Shown here in pieces: positions 6,745 through 13,867 of a stretch of DNA of 30,579 nt. Where the stretch lies: the NCBI GenBank assembly GCA_002348095.1, contig DDYT01000062.1, positions 50,553 to 81,131 of the forward strand, written 5' to 3'. Each line of letters begins with the position of its first letter. Position 1 is the first letter of the stretch. Made by a program: the position numbers and the translations under genes. Source of the DNA: Erysipelotrichaceae bacterium UBA2227 (GTDB taxonomy: Bacteria > Bacillota_I > Bacilli_A > Erysipelotrichales > Erysipelotrichaceae). The notes beneath the pieces were generated by a model that ran no database searches, was not told the DNA's origin, and saw only the letters and a list, made by a program, of their open reading frames with translations.

Positions 6745-8153
6745 CTGATTTGTAACTGAATATGGCGAACACGCTCTTCATTAAGCGGATATCGTCGCAA
6801 ACTTACATAAGCAAGTACAAAACTAAGGATGGAACCAAGACTTAAAATCAATCCCAAACTGATCAGTGTGAATTCTGATTGAATGGGCAGTGATGAGTCA
6901 AACCGGATCAAATCCAACAATATACCGATTATAAAGATTGCCAGGGCCTGAGAAAGCTTGTAATACAATGTAAGACTGCCGAAATAGAATCCTTCAAAAC
7001 GTAATCCGCGCTTGTATTCATCAAAGTCGATCGTATCGGCAACCATTGAAAGTGGGATCGTAAACAGAGCTCCTGTACCAAATCCGGCGATGATCGCATA
7101 TGGGAAGAAGTACAGGGGTTGTGAAGCCACATATTCCTTAAATAGAACTAAAACTATAAAGACAACACCGGCTAAAATACTGAAAAGCAAACCGATGTTC
7201 ATGGCCGGCCGCTTGTCAAACTTCTTTGCGATGTACATCCAAACCGGTTGGGAAAGTATACTCATCAGAAACTGGACCCCAAGAACGATTGCGATTTGCT
7301 GACTGGTTAAGATGAAAGTGTACGTAAAAACATGCAGTCCGATGTTGCTTAAAAATGCGGAAGCCAGGTTGTTGAACATATAACATAACGCCACTGCCCG
7401 AAACGCCCGATTGGCAAACGTACTCTTTAATGACTCGATAAGAACATCGAATTTTCTGCCTTTTGCTTCCTTGATTTGATGTTTATTTAAAATGGGAATG
7501 TATTTCGCGGTGGCCCAGTAACAGGCAGTGGTAGATAAAAGCACCACAACGGCGGACATAATCCCGATATTACGATATGAGTCCGGATTGAGCTGCCCGC
7601 TGGGAAAGTCGATGGTCGGCTGAAAAAAGATATATAAACCGGCAACAGAAACAAAGGCCAAACCAAACAAAAAGAAAATCGTCTTAATGCTTTGAATGGC
7701 CGTCCGTTCATTATAGTCACTGGAAAGCTCTGCGCCTAAAGCTGTATAGGGAGTCACATAAATCGTGATAAAACTTTTAAACAGAATGATATAGACAAAC
7801 AGGATAGCGAACTTAACGGGAGTATCCAATGAAGCCGGGATCGTCCACATCAGATAAATGGTCGAGGAAACACCCAAAGCTCCGATGATAAGGTATAAAT
7901 GGCGCCGACCAAACAGTTTTGATTTGGTGATATCCGAAAAATAACCCATCAGGGGATCGGTGATAGCATCCCAGAAAATACTGATGCTCACAGCCAACCC
8001 GACCAGATAGCCCGGTATTCCCAGGATGACGGTAGAAAAAAACACCAAATACGTCCCGACGACTTGCATGGCGATGCCGATACTGAGGTTGCCGATTCCG
8101 TAACCGACTTTATCTATAACAGGGATATTGCGATTGGTAACATTTGTTGTCAA
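6726..8153 (-). CDS. GPH-family (MelB-like) sugar:cation symporter
   Basis: A 12-span MFS permease of 475 residues belonging to the glycoside-pentoside-hexuronide family. The N-terminus has the DKVGYGIGNLS signature, followed by WDAITDPLMGYFSD (the cation-site aspartates), GRRHLYL in loop 2-3, and a second-half SMVADTIDFDEYKRG motif. The expected role is Na+/H+-coupled uptake of a glycoside or uronide. Translation must begin at a TTG (8153): GAGGG lies 7 nt upstream, and the next ATG (residue 29) would remove the conserved first helix. There are no glycosidase neighbours to indicate the substrate. Confidence 0.88.
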   Translation of the reverse strand: MTTNVTNRNIPVIDKVGYGIGNLSIGIAMQVVGTYLVFFSTVILGIPGYLVGLAVSISIFWDAITDPLMGYFSDITKSKLFGRRHLYLIIGALGVSSTIYLMWTIPASLDTPVKFAILFVYIILFKSFITIYVTPYTALGAELSSDYNERTAIQSIKTIFFLFGLAFVSVAGLYIFFQPTIDFPSGQLNPDSYRNIGIMSAVVVLLSTTACYWATAKYIPILNKHQIKEAKGRKFDVLIESLKSTFANRAFRAVALCYMFNNLASAFLSNIGLHVFTYTFILTSQQIAIVLGVQFLMSILSQPVWMYIAKKFDKRPAMNIGLLFSILAGVVFIVLVLFKEYVASQPLYFFPYAIIAGFGTGALFTIPLSMVADTIDFDEYKRGLRFEGFYFGSLTLYYKLSQALAIFIIGILLDLIRFDSSLPIQSEFTLISLGLILSLGSILSFVLAYVSLRRYPLNEERVRHIQLQIRKMQRE

Positions 8154-8178
8154 AGGATGTCCCTCACATTCTGACTAT

Positions 8179-8184
8179 ATTATA
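8179..8184 (-). promoter_or_regulatory. -10 box of the GPH symporter gene
   Basis: Perfect TATAAT on the minus strand. No good -35 hexamer is visible; a palindrome occupies that position. Confidence 0.5.
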
Positions 8185-8189
8185 ACTGA

Positions 8190-8204
8190 TTTAATGACAT
8201 TAAA
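8190..8204. promoter_or_regulatory. perfect palindrome over the symporter -35 region
   Basis: TTTAATG, A, CATTAAA: 7-bp perfect arms around one base, 5 bp upstream of the -10 box on the minus strand. Candidate operator for a local or sugar-responsive regulator; not a match to the cre consensus. Confidence 0.45.
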
Positions 8205-8244
8205 CTGAGGGATGCAAGTAAAGTGACTGTAAAATTTTTCCGGC

Positions 8245-8589
8245 TCAGACTCGTTTTTTGCGCTTTTTCGAAAACATGATGCTTATGAAAATACCCGCAC
8301 CGGAAGATAGAAGTATTAGTAAGATATAGAAAATATACATATATTGCTGAATATGGCAGAGCAGCACGATAATTCCGGGAATTATTAACAACAGATTATT
8401 GACCAATGCTTTTTTCGGCGTAAGCAACGTGAGTAAAAATGATAAACAAAAAAAGACCAGCAGAACAATACCAATCAGAACCAGTCGCTCACTGAGTTTG
8501 CCATCCGCAAATATCGATAAGAAAACCCCATAAAGAGCAATCATAAACCCGCAGAACAGTGCCATCGCTGAAACAAAGAAGTTCTTCAT
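8245..8589 (-). CDS. small integral membrane protein, unknown function
   Basis: A 114-residue protein made of four hydrophobic segments (about residues 5-28, 38-57, 64-82 and 85-105). It ends in a strongly basic tail (SKKRKKRV), which predicts a cytoplasmic C-terminus. There is no recognisable motif. A Shine-Dalgarno (GGAGGG) precedes the ATG. It lies 91 nt upstream of the symporter on the same strand and is separated from it by the symporter's own promoter. I do not recognise the family. Confidence 0.7.
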   Translation of the reverse strand: MKNFFVSAMALFCGFMIALYGVFLSIFADGKLSERLVLIGIVLLVFFCLSFLLTLLTPKKALVNNLLLIIPGIIVLLCHIQQYMYIFYILLILLSSGAGIFISIMFSKKRKKRV

Positions 8590-8665
8590 ATCGCAATCCC
8601 TCCGATCACCTAAATCGTAATCCGATAAAACATTTCAGTCAATGATTTCCTATAATGGAAGCCTT

Positions 8666-8674
8666 TGGTATAAT
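8666..8674 (+). promoter_or_regulatory. extended -10 promoter of the ADP-ribosylglycohydrolase gene
   Basis: TGG then a perfect TATAAT (8669-8674). Only 6 nt separate it from AAGGAG (8681-8686), so the transcript would begin at the ribosome binding site. A second TATAAT at 8651-8656 has a poor -35. Confidence 0.6.
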
Positions 8675-8692
8675 CTAACTAAGGAGTTGAAT

Positions 8693-9691
8693 ATGAAAAA
8701 ATCCATTGAGTATTTGAAGGCCAGTTTGTTTGCCGGTGCCATTGGCGATGCTTTGGGCTGGCCGATTGAATTTAAAGACATCGAATACATACGAAGAAAT
8801 TATGGTACAGAAGGATGTACGGATCTCATCTTGAATTCTAGGGGATTTGCAGAAGTTACCGATGATACCCAAATGACGCTGTTTACCTTGGAAGGAATCG
8901 TTAACCATCTTCAGTTTAAAAGGTTTGATTCGCTCAAAGAGTCCCTACATCACAGTTATTTGCGATGGTATAAAACGCAGAACAGTAAACACAACCACCG
9001 TTCTGAACTTCATTTTGACTTGCTAAACTATCCCGCCTTATATTATCAGCGCTCACCGGGAGTGACTTGTCTGACGGCTCTGGCCAGAAAAGTGGCAGGT
9101 ACTGTTGAAAAACCGATCAACGACTCCAAGGGATGTGGCGGGGTCATGCGGGTTGCTCCCATCGGCTATTTTTTCAATCCTGACCAAGCCTTCGATCACG
9201 GATGCGATGCAGCGGCAATCACCCATGGCCATCCCTTGGGCTATCTTTCAGCCGGGGCTTTGGCATACTTGATGGCATGGCTGTTTGAAGGTGAGACTTT
9301 ACAAAGCGCTACGGAGAAAGTCATCACAAAACTTGAACGTTATCCAGCCGCTCAACCGCTGAAATCCTTGTTGGTATCAGCGGTTGAACTGTCACGATCT
9401 TCTCAGGAAGATGAAAAGTGCATCCGTCAATTGGGTGCCGGCTGGGTAGCTGAGGAAGCGCTGGCCATCGCACTGTATTGTTCGTTGAGGCATTCGATGA
9501 ATTTACATCAGGCATTGATTGCTGCTGTCAATCACAGCGGAGACAGTGACAGTACCGGCTCCATCACCGGTAATATTCTCGGTGCAGTGCTTGGCATGGG
9601 TGCGATTGAAGAAGAATGGATAAGAAACCTGGATGTCACGGAAATTGTCATCGATTTTCTGGATGTTGTTGAACATCGTGACAAATCGTGA
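8693..9691 (+). CDS. ADP-ribosylglycohydrolase family protein
   Basis: A 332-residue DraG/ARH-type hydrolase that removes ADP-ribose from modified residues or cleaves related N-glycosides. It has the first metal-binding motif TDDTQM (about residues 56-61), the GCGGVMRVAP segment, HGHPLGYLSAG in the middle, and the second metal site GDSDSTGS near the C-terminus. The dinuclear Mg/Mn site therefore looks complete. The ATG at 8693 follows AAGGAG; an upstream in-frame start would precede the promoter. No ADP-ribosyltransferase or nitrogenase gene is nearby, so the substrate is open. Confidence 0.9.
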   Translation: MKKSIEYLKASLFAGAIGDALGWPIEFKDIEYIRRNYGTEGCTDLILNSRGFAEVTDDTQMTLFTLEGIVNHLQFKRFDSLKESLHHSYLRWYKTQNSKHNHRSELHFDLLNYPALYYQRSPGVTCLTALARKVAGTVEKPINDSKGCGGVMRVAPIGYFFNPDQAFDHGCDAAAITHGHPLGYLSAGALAYLMAWLFEGETLQSATEKVITKLERYPAAQPLKSLLVSAVELSRSSQEDEKCIRQLGAGWVAEEALAIALYCSLRHSMNLHQALIAAVNHSGDSDSTGSITGNILGAVLGMGAIEEEWIRNLDVTEIVIDFLDVVEHRDKS

Positions 9692-9719
9692 AACCCTCTT
9701 GAAGTCATGACAAATCGTG
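9679..9719 (+). repeat. 12-bp direct repeat pair
   Basis: TGACAAATCGTG occurs exactly at 9679-9690 and 9708-9719, a 29-bp period. The first copy overlaps the last codons of the glycohydrolase. The second fills most of the -35/-10 spacer of the following promoter. Confidence 0.6.
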
Positions 9720-9726
9720 CTAAAAT
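9699..9726 (+). promoter_or_regulatory. promoter of the acidic secreted protein gene
   Basis: TTGAAG (9699-9704), 16 nt, TAAAAT (9721-9726). The predicted leader is about 60 nt and contains a short upstream ORF. Confidence 0.5.
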
Positions 9727-9768
9727 GAGCATATATTGTAGAAATTAACAACAATCACGAGGAATTGG

Positions 9769-9792
9769 ATGTTCTCAAGAAAGGAGCATTGA
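9769..9792 (+). CDS. 7-codon upstream leader ORF
   Basis: ATG plus six codons (MFSRKEH) and TGA. It has its own Shine-Dalgarno (CGAGGA, 9758-9763), and its stop abuts the ATG at 9793 with no gap. The Shine-Dalgarno of the downstream gene (AAAGGAG) lies inside it. Translation of this peptide would therefore directly couple to, or interfere with, initiation of the secreted protein. It may be fortuitous. Confidence 0.35.
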   Translation: MFSRKEH

Positions 9793-10497
9793 ATGAGAAA
9801 ATTATTCTCTGTGTTTTTTGCTTTTATGATCGTTTTTGCCCTTGCTTTGCCGGTCATGGCTGCGCAGACGGAAATCACGGTAGAACCCGAAGAGACTAAT
9901 GAAGAAGGTTCGGTAACCTTAACCGCGAAAACTTTCGGCTCAGGAGCCTTTGCTGTAGACTGTTGGATTATTGGCGAAGAAGAAGTATGTATGACGGATG
10001 CAACCCTTGAAAAGGTAACCAAAGATGAGTTCGATATGGATTTACCTGAAGAGGAGCAATACTGGTTAAGCGTTCTGGTGTGGACCGCTCCGGTACTTGG
10101 CGAGGAATTGGAAGAGTTTGAGTTTACCTTTACGTATAAAATCACTTTATACAGCGATGATACCGAAGAAAAAGTTGAAACCGATGCCGGAGAAGATACG
10201 GCGCAAGTTAAAGTGAAGAAGATCAGAGACGAGACTGACGATGAGGAAGAAGAAGTCGTTGAGCCTGAGTATCCGGCCGCCACGGCAATCGCCACAAAAC
10301 TTCTGGCACTCGCCGGTGTAAGCCATCGTTACGGAAACGGGAAAACCGGAGGCAATTACATTTCCGATGTAGCTAAACTGATGGGCAAAGGTGCTTCTTT
10401 CCGGGGGGTTGAAAAGAAGGACTTTACCGCATATGCTGAAGCCGTAAAAGCGTACCTGATTGAAGTCGGTGCCTTAGAGGCAGAAGCAGAAGAATGA
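9793..10497 (+). CDS. acidic secreted protein, unknown function
   Basis: A 234-residue exported protein. Residues 1-23 form a classic signal peptide (basic start, long hydrophobic core, cleavage after PVMA-A). The mature part is very acidic. It has a beta-rich N-terminal region of about 120 residues with a cysteine pair (C56, C66) that could form a disulfide. A Glu/Asp-run linker follows at about residues 148-162, then a basic-neutral helical C-terminal domain with GNGKTGGNYISDVAKLMGKG. There is no LPXTG or lipobox. AAAGGAG precedes the ATG. I do not recognise a family; an Ig-like fold for the first half is only a guess. Confidence 0.8.
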   Translation: MRKLFSVFFAFMIVFALALPVMAAQTEITVEPEETNEEGSVTLTAKTFGSGAFAVDCWIIGEEEVCMTDATLEKVTKDEFDMDLPEEEQYWLSVLVWTAPVLGEELEEFEFTFTYKITLYSDDTEEKVETDAGEDTAQVKVKKIRDETDDEEEEVVEPEYPAATAIATKLLALAGVSHRYGNGKTGGNYISDVAKLMGKGASFRGVEKKDFTAYAEAVKAYLIEVGALEAEAEE

Positions 10498-10526
10498 TCA
10501 AAAACGGACGACGGTCCGTTTTTGAT
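10497..10526 (+). terminator. intrinsic terminator after the acidic protein gene
   Basis: A 13-bp perfect stem, ATCAAAAACGGAC paired with GTCCGTTTTTGAT, around the loop GACG, with the U-run inside the 3' arm. It starts in the stop codon and is close to symmetric. Confidence 0.85.
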
Positions 10527-10573
10527 TAACCAGAGGTAATTTCTGATTTGAGAAGATAAAAGGAGATATATGT

Positions 10574-10888
10574 ATGAATGTAGTCATCTTAGAGAATGAA
10601 AGCCAGGTTCGTCAAATGATGAAACTCCCGGTTTTCATGATGTACTTCACGACTCCGGATTGTGGTGTATGTAAGGTTCTTTATCCGCGATTGCTCGAGG
10701 AAACAAAGGACTACAACTATCCGTTGCTCAAAGTCGATGCGTCGGTTTTTAAAGAGCTTGCCGGACAACATTTGGTGCTGTCCGTACCGACGGTTTTGAT
10801 CTTCCGCAATCAGAAAGAACTGTTGCGTCAAAGCCGCTATATTGATTTTAATGTGATCACCCGACTGTTGGACTTATTATCCGATTAG
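10574..10888 (+). CDS. thioredoxin-like protein
   Basis: A 104-residue single thioredoxin fold. The redox motif is CGVC (C30, C33) after strand FMMYFTTPD, and the cis-proline lies in SVPTVLIF (P72). The usual thioredoxin Trp before the first Cys is replaced, and CGVC differs from canonical CGPC, so it is a thioredoxin-like protein, not the main thioredoxin. AAAGGAGAT precedes the ATG. There is no signal peptide, so it is cytoplasmic. The end of the coding region forms the 5' arm of its terminator. Confidence 0.88.
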   Translation: MNVVILENESQVRQMMKLPVFMMYFTTPDCGVCKVLYPRLLEETKDYNYPLLKVDASVFKELAGQHLVLSVPTVLIFRNQKELLRQSRYIDFNVITRLLDLLSD

Positions 10889-10904
10889 ACAGTCGGTTTT
10901 TTTT
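10861..10904 (+). terminator. intrinsic terminator overlapping the thioredoxin-like CDS
   Basis: CCGACTGT (10861-10868, inside the coding region) pairs with ACAGTCGG (10889-10896) and is followed by eight T. The 20-nt loop holds the last codons and the stop. Confidence 0.75.
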
Positions 10905-10914
10905 GCTCTATAAT
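10886..10914 (+). promoter_or_regulatory. promoter of the esterase-thpR operon
   Basis: TAGACA (10886-10891), 17 nt, perfect TATAAT (10909-10914). The -35 lies in the 3' arm of the preceding terminator. The next Shine-Dalgarno (AAGGAG, 10921-10926) begins 6 nt after the -10. Confidence 0.6.
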
Positions 10915-10931
10915 GAAAAAAAGGAGCACCT

Positions 10932-11843
10932 ATGAACCTGGAACACATACGCTACGCACCGCTATTGACATTATGGAAAGCCATCGAGCAGTTAGATCTG
11001 GCTTATTTTGAGAGCGTTCAGCTTCCTGATGATGTCCGGCTTGTACAAAATGTTTCGTATGGGGATGACCTGAAATATCATTTGCTGGACATTGCGTATC
11101 CACCGATGCAAATGGAACGATATCCCGTTATCATCCAAGTTCATGGAGGCGGATGGGTGTATGGCACGAAAGATACGATCTATAAAGCGTATGGAATGGC
11201 CTTGGCTCACCAGGGATTCGCCGTAATCACCATCAATTACCGCTTGGCACCTACTCATCAGTTTCCCAGCCAACTGCTCGATCTCGATCTGCTGATGCAT
11301 TTTGTTCGAAACAATGCTAAGTCATTGGATTTGGATGAAGAAAATGTGTTTATGATCGGAGATTCAGCCGGGGCTCACCTGATATCTTTATTTCAGTGCT
11401 TAAGAAGAAAAGAAGGAGAAAATCCTGTTTCACTCACATCAGACCTCCAAATCCAGGCAGTCGCATTAAGCTGCGGGGTATATGATTTTGATTCGTTCAA
11501 TACACCAAAGATCCGGTTTCCTCAGAAGACCAACACTTTGCGATCGCTCTTTGGTCTCTATGATTACAAGTCGCATCCGCTTTATTCCGTTGCATCCGTC
11601 ACTGGGAAAATCGATAAGAACTTTCCGGATGCACTGGTCATATCCAGTCAGTTTGATCCGTTATATCCCCAAACCAAAGAACTTTTGGATGTTCTCAAAC
11701 AACAGAATGTCCGTTTTGAGCCCTTTATCGCAGATCGAAAAAGAAGACTCCCGCACGTGTTCAATACGCGGCTGACCTATCCAGAGAGTATCGAGGTACT
11801 GCGTAAAATCGGTGAGTTCTTTCAGGCGAGGATCCGACGATGA
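10932..11843 (+). CDS. alpha/beta hydrolase (HSL/BD-FAE-type esterase)
   Basis: A 303-residue cytoplasmic carboxylesterase. The motifs in order are QVHGGGWVYGTKD (oxyanion hole), INYRLAP, GDSAGAHL (nucleophile Ser), SSQFDPLYP (Asp) and LPHVF near the C-terminus (His), so the full triad is present. The full-length N-terminal cap is also present, unlike the truncated paralogue at the window start; the two share family but are not close copies. It starts an operon with the RNA cyclic phosphodiesterase gene (ATGA overlap). The substrate is unknown. Confidence 0.9.
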   Translation: MNLEHIRYAPLLTLWKAIEQLDLAYFESVQLPDDVRLVQNVSYGDDLKYHLLDIAYPPMQMERYPVIIQVHGGGWVYGTKDTIYKAYGMALAHQGFAVITINYRLAPTHQFPSQLLDLDLLMHFVRNNAKSLDLDEENVFMIGDSAGAHLISLFQCLRRKEGENPVSLTSDLQIQAVALSCGVYDFDSFNTPKIRFPQKTNTLRSLFGLYDYKSHPLYSVASVTGKIDKNFPDALVISSQFDPLYPQTKELLDVLKQQNVRFEPFIADRKRRLPHVFNTRLTYPESIEVLRKIGEFFQARIRR

Positions 11844-12367
11844 GGATATTTGTGGCATATGCGATCAGTGATGATGTCAAAATACAGTTGCATCATCTGC
11901 AGCAGCAGTTGAGTCCGATATATCAAAACGGGCGGTTCAAACAGCCGAAAAACATGCATATGACCCTGAGATTTGTCGGAGAGGTCAACGAAACGCAACT
12001 CGCATCACTGATCGATGAAATCGACAATATCATCGATAAACATCCGGTGCAACAAGTCATCCTGGATCAATTGGGATTTTTCGGAAAATCCGCAAAAAAA
12101 CATTCCCTATGGATTGGGTGTCATTCTCAGCCGCCCATGGAGCAACTGAGCAATGAAATCACGCAATGTGTGATCCGATGCAATATAGCAGTCAATGATA
12201 CACCGTTTGTACCGCACATCACCTTGGCACAACACGGCGTTTTTATCGGAGAGTTGCCATTATTTCAACCTCTTAAAGCTGACTTAAATCGCGTTTGCAT
12301 TTACAGTTCATCCCGAATCGAAGGTGAATTAGTATACCAACCTGTCAAGTGTTGGAAACTAAATTAA
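11840..12367 (+). CDS. thpR: RNA 2',3'-cyclic phosphodiesterase
   Basis: A 2H phosphoesterase of 175 residues that opens 2',3'-cyclic phosphate RNA ends (historically LigT). It has the two H-x-T motifs at the expected spacing: HMTLRFVGEV (H40, T42) and HITLAQ (H126, T128). It begins MRIFVAYAIS and has LGFFGKSAKKHSLWIG in the middle, both typical of the bacterial family. The start codon overlaps the esterase stop by 4 nt. Confidence 0.93.
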   Translation: MRIFVAYAISDDVKIQLHHLQQQLSPIYQNGRFKQPKNMHMTLRFVGEVNETQLASLIDEIDNIIDKHPVQQVILDQLGFFGKSAKKHSLWIGCHSQPPMEQLSNEITQCVIRCNIAVNDTPFVPHITLAQHGVFIGELPLFQPLKADLNRVCIYSSSRIEGELVYQPVKCWKLN

Positions 12368-12380
12368 ATCAGGAGGTATT

Positions 12381-13385
12381 ATGGACGAAAATCAAAGAGA
12401 ACGGTGGCTTACACTGTATCAATATGCCAAAGAAATTCAAAAGCTCGAGCCTTGGAACAGTTTTTTACAACTTGATGTATTCCCGGTCAGTCTGCCCAAT
12501 TTCAAGGAACCTTTTTTCTGTACATTTTTAGGAAATGAATCACCGGAGAAGGGCATCATGGTATATCCGGGCTACCAGGCGCTTGACGGATTGTGGCGGT
12601 TTGTCAAAAGCGATCAAATGCCGCCGTTTCAACGGATGCGCTATCAACAGCACTTATCGTGCTTCTTTGTCAGTGCGCATGAAGTTTCCGCCGAGGATAA
12701 AAATCTCATTCATCAGCTCGGATTGAAGTTTAAGGGGAAAAACTGGATTATTTTTGAATCAGCTTTGCTTAACTTAGTGCCTTCTGAATGTACGATCGAA
12801 GAAGTCAACATCCTTATTGAAGTTTACGGACAACTGATTGAGGCTGTCAAAGAAATCCTAAGCGAGAAAGTTATCGTTGATTTTGAAGAAGGACAGGTAC
12901 TGCACCGTCAGTTTGATATGTATACAGGTTCTTGGCACAGCATCATTGAAAAGTTGGAGTGGAGTGTTGAGCTTCCGACTGCACCGACGATTTATCCGGA
13001 GATCATCGAAGAGATCAATCAGCTGCCGATGACTGCCGATCATTTTGAATTGGATATCATTTCAACGCCGATCGTTACCGATCAATTAGAAGGGCAGCGC
13101 CAAGGAATCGTAAGATTTGTTTTGCTTGCCGATCACAAAAGCGGATTTATTCATAAGCATGAATTGGTGCATTTGCAGCACAACAGTCAGGACGTGCTTC
13201 TGACCGTGGCAATCGAGGGGATGCTGCTCAACAAGCGGCCAAAACAGTTGTGGGTCAGAGATGATCTGACCGAAACGATACTGAGACCGCTGTGTGAGAA
13301 AACAGGCACAAAAATAAAGGTATCTGAGAAACTGAAGTCCATCGATACCTTTGCGGACAAATTATTCCTTCATATACAAAAATAA
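12381..13385 (+). CDS. uncharacterised protein (possibly DUF7309/DUF6930-like)
   Basis: A 334-residue soluble protein without signal peptide or membrane spans. The start, with LYQYAKEIQKLEPWNSFLQ and then GIMVYPGYQALDGLW, recalls the DUF7309-type domain of uncharacterised Bacillota proteins. This assignment is from memory and unverified. The C-terminal third (about residues 205-330) looks like a separate alpha/beta domain. AGGAGGT precedes the ATG, 13 nt after thpR, so it is the last gene of that operon. No catalytic motif is recognised. Confidence 0.75.
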   Translation: MDENQRERWLTLYQYAKEIQKLEPWNSFLQLDVFPVSLPNFKEPFFCTFLGNESPEKGIMVYPGYQALDGLWRFVKSDQMPPFQRMRYQQHLSCFFVSAHEVSAEDKNLIHQLGLKFKGKNWIIFESALLNLVPSECTIEEVNILIEVYGQLIEAVKEILSEKVIVDFEEGQVLHRQFDMYTGSWHSIIEKLEWSVELPTAPTIYPEIIEEINQLPMTADHFELDIISTPIVTDQLEGQRQGIVRFVLLADHKSGFIHKHELVHLQHNSQDVLLTVAIEGMLLNKRPKQLWVRDDLTETILRPLCEKTGTKIKVSEKLKSIDTFADKLFLHIQK

Positions 13386-13410
13386 CTCAGCGCGGCTGAG
13401 TTATTTACTG
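13381..13410. terminator. bidirectional intrinsic terminator
   Basis: An 11-bp perfect stem, AATAACTCAGC and GCTGAGTTATT, around GCG. It lies between two convergent genes and overlaps the stop codons of both. Confidence 0.85.
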
Positions 13411-13791
13411 ATTGACGGCTTCGAGCAGATTGCCTGCACAGTCATAGAACATAAACGTTTTCTTAAATTCGTTTTCACGCATATCCGTGATTTCAACATG
13501 ATTGCTTTTTAAGTGCAAATATAATGATTCAACATCGGGATGGCTGAAACAGAAAACCGGAAACTGCGCAAAGTTACGGATGATACGTAAAGGCATATCA
13601 TTGACCGTTTCAACAAGCACGATCTGACAGTCTTCATTTTCATCAAATTTCAGTCGGGCAATCAAAGAACCCCGATTGATATAACAGCGCACCAGCGTGG
13701 TGTTTAAGTTTTTCTGATACCAAAAAATAGCCGTAACGATGTCTTTTACGGGTAAATAAACGTATCCCATGGCGCTGGTGGTCAAAGGCAT
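13405..13791 (-). CDS. VOC family protein
   Basis: A 128-residue vicinal-oxygen-chelate protein. The order is GYVYLPVKDIVTAIFWYQKN (first strand and helix), then DCQIVLVET, then SHPDVESLYLHLKSNHVEI, and a closing FMFYDCAGNLLEAV in place of the usual DPDGN-x-x-E. It is probably dimeric; no substrate is indicated. The ATG at 13791 is preferred over an in-frame codon at 13839 because GAGGTG lies directly upstream and the promoter would fall inside the longer version. Confidence 0.82.
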   Translation of the reverse strand: MPLTTSAMGYVYLPVKDIVTAIFWYQKNLNTTLVRCYINRGSLIARLKFDENEDCQIVLVETVNDMPLRIIRNFAQFPVFCFSHPDVESLYLHLKSNHVEITDMRENEFKKTFMFYDCAGNLLEAVNQ

Positions 13792-13810
13792 TGTTTCACC
13801 TCTTTTAATC

Positions 13811-13839
13811 ATTGTACACGCAAGACAGATAACAATCAA
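13811..13839 (-). promoter_or_regulatory. promoter of the VOC protein gene
   Basis: On the minus strand: TTGATT (13834-13839), 17 nt, TACAAT (13811-13816), then GAGGTG within 8 nt. Confidence 0.6.
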
Positions 13840-13867
13840 TCACGTCTGAACAAATAAAGCGAAAGCC

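Noticed and set aside
9720..10295. 191-codon serine-rich open frame on the minus strand
   Set aside because: It is the mirror of GAA/GAG-rich codons in the acidic secreted protein gene; no ribosome binding site, low-complexity Ser runs, and the plus-strand gene has signal peptide, promoter and terminator.
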